From contig SVSO01000055.1 in the NCBI GenBank assembly GCA_015064195.1, positions 1 to 14,286 of the forward strand: a DNA stretch of 14,286 bases, written 5' to 3'. Position 1 is the first letter of the stretch; each line of letters begins with the position of its first letter. Below, piece by piece: positions 11,021 through 14,286 of the stretch. Source of the DNA: Oscillospiraceae bacterium (GTDB taxonomy: Bacteria > Bacillota_A > Clostridia > Oscillospirales > CAG-272). Both the position numbers and the translations under genes were made by a program. The notes beneath the pieces are model-generated. The model had not been told where the DNA came from. It searched no databases and saw nothing but the letters and a program-made list of their open reading frames with translations.

Positions 11021-13747
11021 ATGCGCAGTGAGGGAAATTCTTCAGCAAAGCGGGACGATATTTCCGCTGACGAACTGCTGAAGCTCTTACACATCAGTGT
11101 TGAAAATACCGCGGGCAAGCCGAGAACGCCTGACAAAAACAAGGTGCAGTCTGAATCTGCCGCGCGTGCCGCAAGCCCGCGCAAGGACCAGTTTGCGATC
11201 GACGACGCGGTCTTCAAGAGCGCTGAGCAGGAGCTGAAAACCACAACGGAATCCGCTCCCGCCGATGATCTGGATCTGGACATCGACGCGCTCATTGAAA
11301 AGTACATCAGCCGTCCCGCACCGAAGCCCGCGCCTGCAGAAGAAGCGCAGGCGGAGGAAATGTCGGAGGAGACAGATGCCATCGTCCGTGAGTTTACGAC
11401 GCGCGGCGTGGTGACAGAAGAGCCGGCGGTGCTTCCGGAAGAAGAACCGGAGGCTGAACCGGTGCTCATCCCCGATTCGTCGGATGATCTGCCGGAAGAA
11501 ATCGTTCCGGAGGAAGAACTCGCGCCGGTTGATGAATTGGAATCGATGGAAGAAATCACGCCTGTCGAAGAGATCGCTCCTGCGGTTGAATTTGAGCCGG
11601 CGGAGGAAGTCGTCCCGATGGAAGATGACGACGATGTGAAGGTGTTCGGCGAGCCGACAGTGATGCCGGTGCCCGTGGAAGCACCCGCAGAGGAGCTGTC
11701 GGCGGAAAAGACGGCGGTGTTCGACATCAGCAAGGTCAAGGAGCTGGCGGGAAATGCCGAGCTGGATCAGCTGGTGGACGAAGCGTTCGACACGTCGGCC
11801 ACCGAGGTGTTCACGCCGGTCAGCGAGGCTCAGCTTCAGGATGAGCCGCAGGCGGAGCAGGTTTACGGCACGCCGGGCGAGGAGGAGATGGATCAGACCG
11901 ACCTCGATCTGATGATCGCCTTCGGTATGAACGAGGAATTAAAGGACGCGGTCGGTGAGGAAAAAGCCACCGAGCTTGCGGAAAATATTCAGAAAAAGCA
12001 TGAGCAGACCTCCCAGATGCAGGCGGTGGGCAATCAGATGGAATTCACCTCCCGCGATCAGGCGGACGACATCCTCCGCGCGTACCATTCCAAGTACAAG
12101 CTGCTCATTCTCCGCATCATTCTGGCGGTTGTACTGGTCGGAGCGGTGTTCTTTGTGGAGAACTATTTCATGTTCGGCATCACGCTGCCTGCGTTCATGC
12201 GGCCCACCTCCTATCCGGTGGTCTACGCCATGATCGATCTCCAGCTGGTTCTGCTGGCGGGCGCGCTGGTCTACCGTCAGATCATCGACGGCATAAAAGG
12301 CCTTGCCGCCCTCAAGCCGGTGCCGGAGAGCATGACATCCTTCCTTCTTGCCATGTCTGCCCTCTACACCTTTGCAGCCTGCCTGAGCGCGCCTGTGGAA
12401 GGCTTCCGGCTGTTCAATCTGCCAGTGATGTTCACAGTGGTGCTGGCACTCATCTATGAGTTCATGAATCTCAAGCGGGATGTGTTCAGCTTCAATGTGA
12501 TATCATCGAAAAAGAAGAAATTCGTTGTTTCGCCGGTGTCCGATACCACCGAATCGCTGGAGCGGGAAATGTTCCGCGATTATGTCCCCGCAGATGCACA
12601 GATCGTGCGCGTGGGCAAGACGGACTTTGTGGACGGATTCTTTGCGAGAGTCAGCGATAACCGGATCTCCAAGCCCTTCGTGGGGGTCATCCTTCCGGTT
12701 GTGACCATTCTCGCCGCCCTGTTTGTGATCCTCACCATCATCAAAACGGGCAGTGCTCACGAGGCATTCACCAATGCATTCCTGACCATCACCCTGACGC
12801 TTCCCGCGTCATCGTTCATCGTCTACAGCCTGCCCTTCTACAAGGCGGCCAAGGACTCCTACGACAACGACAGCGCCATCATCGGCGAGACGTCACTGCA
12901 TGAGTATGCAGGCTCGGCGGTCATCTCCTTCGAGGATAAGGAAGTGTTCCCGTCCGGCGGCGTCAAGGTCACGTCTATCAAGGTCTACGGCAGCAACCGC
13001 ATCGATGAGATCATCTACTGCCTCGCAAGTGCCTTCATCAAGGTCGGCGGCCCGCTGGCGGATGTATTCAGCCAGGCGACCCACGATCTCGGCCATTCCG
13101 AGGATGTGGAGCTGCTGGAGGTAGAGGATGACGGCTTCACCGTCACCATCGACGATGTGCAGGTTTATCTCGGCAAGGCATCCTACATGGAGAAGAAGGA
13201 TTATGATCCGCCCTTCGATGCGGAGGACAAGCGGCTGGAGCAGAACACGTCCGTCGGCATTCTGTATGTGGCTTACGGCGGTCAGCTGGCAGCAAAGGTC
13301 TACGTGCAGTACACCATCGACAGCGAATTCGAGGGCATCCTCGCCCAGCTGTACAAGACGGGTATGTGCGTCGGCATCAAGTCCTTTGACCCCAACATCG
13401 ACGATCTCATGCTTGCGAAGAAGATCAAGGCCATGAAGTATCCGGTCAAGGTCATCCGTGCGAGAAACGTGGAGGACATTCCCCATATCTTCGAGCGTTG
13501 TGACAGCGGCATCGTATCCAAGCGCTCGGTGAAGGCACTGCTGAGAACCGTGGCAGTTTGTGAGCGCGTCAGCCATACCATCAAGACCAACATGATCTTC
13601 AAGGTGCTGTCCATGCTCATCGGCGTCATCGCCATGGTATTCATCTACAGCTTCGGCGCAGAAGTGGAGCTTCAGTCCCTGTGGACGCTCCTTTATCAGG
13701 CAATCTGGCTGATTCCGGTGCTGATCGTAACATTTTTCTCTGTCTGA
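11021..13747 (+). CDS. Degenerate P1B-type ATPase-like membrane protein with long acidic N-terminus
   Basis: A 908-residue protein; GGGAAAGGA precedes the ATG by 8 bases. Residues ~82-300 are rich in Glu, Pro, Ala and Val with degenerate EEI-P-VEE phrases, probably disordered. Eight membrane segments follow (about 361-383, 400-422, 438-458, 464-486, 553-575, 583-604, 858-879, 884-907), the count and grouping (4+2+2) of P1B ATPases. Between helices 4 and 5 is an actuator-like remnant (VRVGKTDFVDGFF, 529-541) without a TGE loop. Helix 6 has TLTLPASSF (Pro595) where CPx would be. After it, SAVISFEDKEVFPSGG (Phe637, Asp639, Lys640) stands at the DKTGTLT site. GGPLADVF (676-683) replaces the HP motif, and FTVTIDDVQVYLGKA fits the nucleotide-domain strands. 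SFDPN (788-792) stands for TGDN, and no GDGxND precedes DSGIV (828-832). Most likely not an ATPase. Role unknown; probably co-transcribed with rlmB. Confidence 0.75.
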   Translation: MRSEGNSSAKRDDISADELLKLLHISVENTAGKPRTPDKNKVQSESAARAASPRKDQFAIDDAVFKSAEQELKTTTESAPADDLDLDIDALIEKYISRPAPKPAPAEEAQAEEMSEETDAIVREFTTRGVVTEEPAVLPEEEPEAEPVLIPDSSDDLPEEIVPEEELAPVDELESMEEITPVEEIAPAVEFEPAEEVVPMEDDDDVKVFGEPTVMPVPVEAPAEELSAEKTAVFDISKVKELAGNAELDQLVDEAFDTSATEVFTPVSEAQLQDEPQAEQVYGTPGEEEMDQTDLDLMIAFGMNEELKDAVGEEKATELAENIQKKHEQTSQMQAVGNQMEFTSRDQADDILRAYHSKYKLLILRIILAVVLVGAVFFVENYFMFGITLPAFMRPTSYPVVYAMIDLQLVLLAGALVYRQIIDGIKGLAALKPVPESMTSFLLAMSALYTFAACLSAPVEGFRLFNLPVMFTVVLALIYEFMNLKRDVFSFNVISSKKKKFVVSPVSDTTESLEREMFRDYVPADAQIVRVGKTDFVDGFFARVSDNRISKPFVGVILPVVTILAALFVILTIIKTGSAHEAFTNAFLTITLTLPASSFIVYSLPFYKAAKDSYDNDSAIIGETSLHEYAGSAVISFEDKEVFPSGGVKVTSIKVYGSNRIDEIIYCLASAFIKVGGPLADVFSQATHDLGHSEDVELLEVEDDGFTVTIDDVQVYLGKASYMEKKDYDPPFDAEDKRLEQNTSVGILYVAYGGQLAAKVYVQYTIDSEFEGILAQLYKTGMCVGIKSFDPNIDDLMLAKKIKAMKYPVKVIRARNVEDIPHIFERCDSGIVSKRSVKALLRTVAVCERVSHTIKTNMIFKVLSMLIGVIAMVFIYSFGAEVELQSLWTLLYQAIWLIPVLIVTFFSV

Positions 13748-13752
13748 TCATA

Positions 13753-13787
13753 ATGGGATGCCGCATGAGCGACATCCCATCCCTTTT
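13753..13787 (+). terminator. Possible weak terminator or attenuator hairpin
   Basis: An 8-bp stem ATGGGATG/CATCCCAT (13753-13760, 13773-13780) continues, after one C/A mismatch, with CGC/GCG around an ATGA loop. It is followed only by CCCTTTT, a poor T tract, so read-through into the next gene is likely. Confidence 0.45.
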
Positions 13788-13818
13788 GAGCGAATAACAT
13801 TTGGAAAGGAATTTCATC

Positions 13819-14286
13819 ATGGAACATCTTACGCCGAAAGCCGCGGCGGAGCGTCTTATCAAGCGGGTGTCGAAGCCCGGACGCTATACCGGCGGCGAAT
13901 ACGGTCAGATCATCAAGGATAAATCCGCAGTGAAGGCCAGATTCGCCTTCTGTTTCCCGGACACCTATGAGATCGGTATGTCCAATCTCGGTATCCGCAT
14001 CCTCTACGGCGCGATCAATGCCCACCCGGAGCTGTGGTGCGAGCGTGTCTATGCGCCGTGGGTGGATATGGAGGAGGAGTTAAGAAAATACAAGATTCCC
14101 CTGTATGCACACGAGAGCGGCGATGCGCTGACGGAATTCGATTTTGTCGGCTTCACGCTTCAATATGAGCTGTGCTATTCCAACGTGGTCAATATGCTGG
14201 ATCTCGCCGGCATTCCGCTGCTGGCATCCGAGCGCGGCGACGACTGCCCCATTATCATCGGCGGCGGCCCTTGCTCCTACAATGCC
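13819..14286 (+). CDS. TIGR03960-type B12-binding/radical SAM protein (3' partial)
   Basis: The first 156 residues of a protein running off the right edge. MEHLTPKAAAERLIKRVSKPGRYTGGE (split: residues 1-14 and 15-27), then FCFPDTYEIGMSNLGIRILY, ERVYAPWVDMEEELRK, GFTLQYELCYSNVVNMLDLAGIP and IIGGGPC are the characteristic opening of the large TIGR03960 radical SAM family of Firmicutes, in which a B12-binding-like domain precedes the radical SAM core (the Cys-rich cluster loop is beyond the window). Its substrate is not established. In many Clostridia these genes lie near RNase G and ribosomal genes. GGAAAGGA is 8 bases before the ATG. It lies 71 bp after the P-type ATPase-like gene on the same strand. 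Confidence 0.88.
   Translation, partial: MEHLTPKAAAERLIKRVSKPGRYTGGEYGQIIKDKSAVKARFAFCFPDTYEIGMSNLGIRILYGAINAHPELWCERVYAPWVDMEEELRKYKIPLYAHESGDALTEFDFVGFTLQYELCYSNVVNMLDLAGIPLLASERGDDCPIIIGGGPCSYNA

Noticed and set aside
10930..11739. Serine-rich minus-strand open frame opposite the acidic tail
   Set aside because: The Ser/Gly/Thr repetition is the complement of the Glu/Pro/Ala codons of the real gene.

Overview
The window reads as a chromosomal segment of a spore-forming, low-GC-lineage Clostridia bacterium with fairly high GC coding sequence (an Oscillospirales/Ruminococcaceae-like background is my best guess, not proven). The evidence is a spore protease (gpr) next to spoIIP, a type II pantothenate kinase, a DUF4364 protein, a TIGR03960-type radical SAM protein, and AT-rich intergenic regions with strong sigma-A type promoters. 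I see no tRNA, rRNA, CRISPR array, phage or IS gene.

Layout. (1) 1-278: end of a + strand TIM-barrel sugar-phosphate isomerase-like gene that runs into the convergent neighbour. (2) 178-2312, minus strand: four small membrane-protein genes in two pairs. Each pair lies behind one copy of a ~108-bp direct repeat (1386-1493 and 2370-2478). The right-hand copy holds back-to-back consensus promoters, one for the membrane genes and one for coaW. In the left-hand copy both -10 regions or spacings are ruined. (3) 2518-4145, +: coaW (pantothenate kinase II) translationally coupled to a HAD-IIA phosphatase, ended by a hairpin that lies antisense inside the next gene. (4) 6604-4126, minus: gpr, spoIIP and a small unknown membrane-anchored protein, a sporulation operon behind a forespore (sigma-F-like) promoter. 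(5) 7000-9360, +: a solute-binding lipoprotein with its own promoter, leader and strong terminator, then DUF4364. (6) 9361-9716: a 356-bp AT-rich gap with a strong promoter and a ~145-nt leader for a small double zinc-ribbon protein (9717-9992), followed by a terminator. (7) 10165-13747, +: rlmB (23S rRNA Gm2251 methyltransferase) followed 22 bp later by a 908-residue membrane protein. (8) 13819-end: N-terminus of a B12-binding/radical SAM protein of the TIGR03960 type.

The most notable object is the 908-residue protein. Its eight membrane segments and cytoplasmic loops follow the plan of a P1B-type (heavy-metal) P-type ATPase in order, but every catalytic motif I can place is lost or rewritten (phosphorylation loop, TGE loop, CPx, TGDN, GDGxND). 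It also carries a ~350-residue acidic, probably disordered N-terminus. It looks like an undescribed pseudo-ATPase membrane protein. The second point of interest is the repeat-flanked membrane-protein cassette with its copied and then decayed bidirectional promoter.
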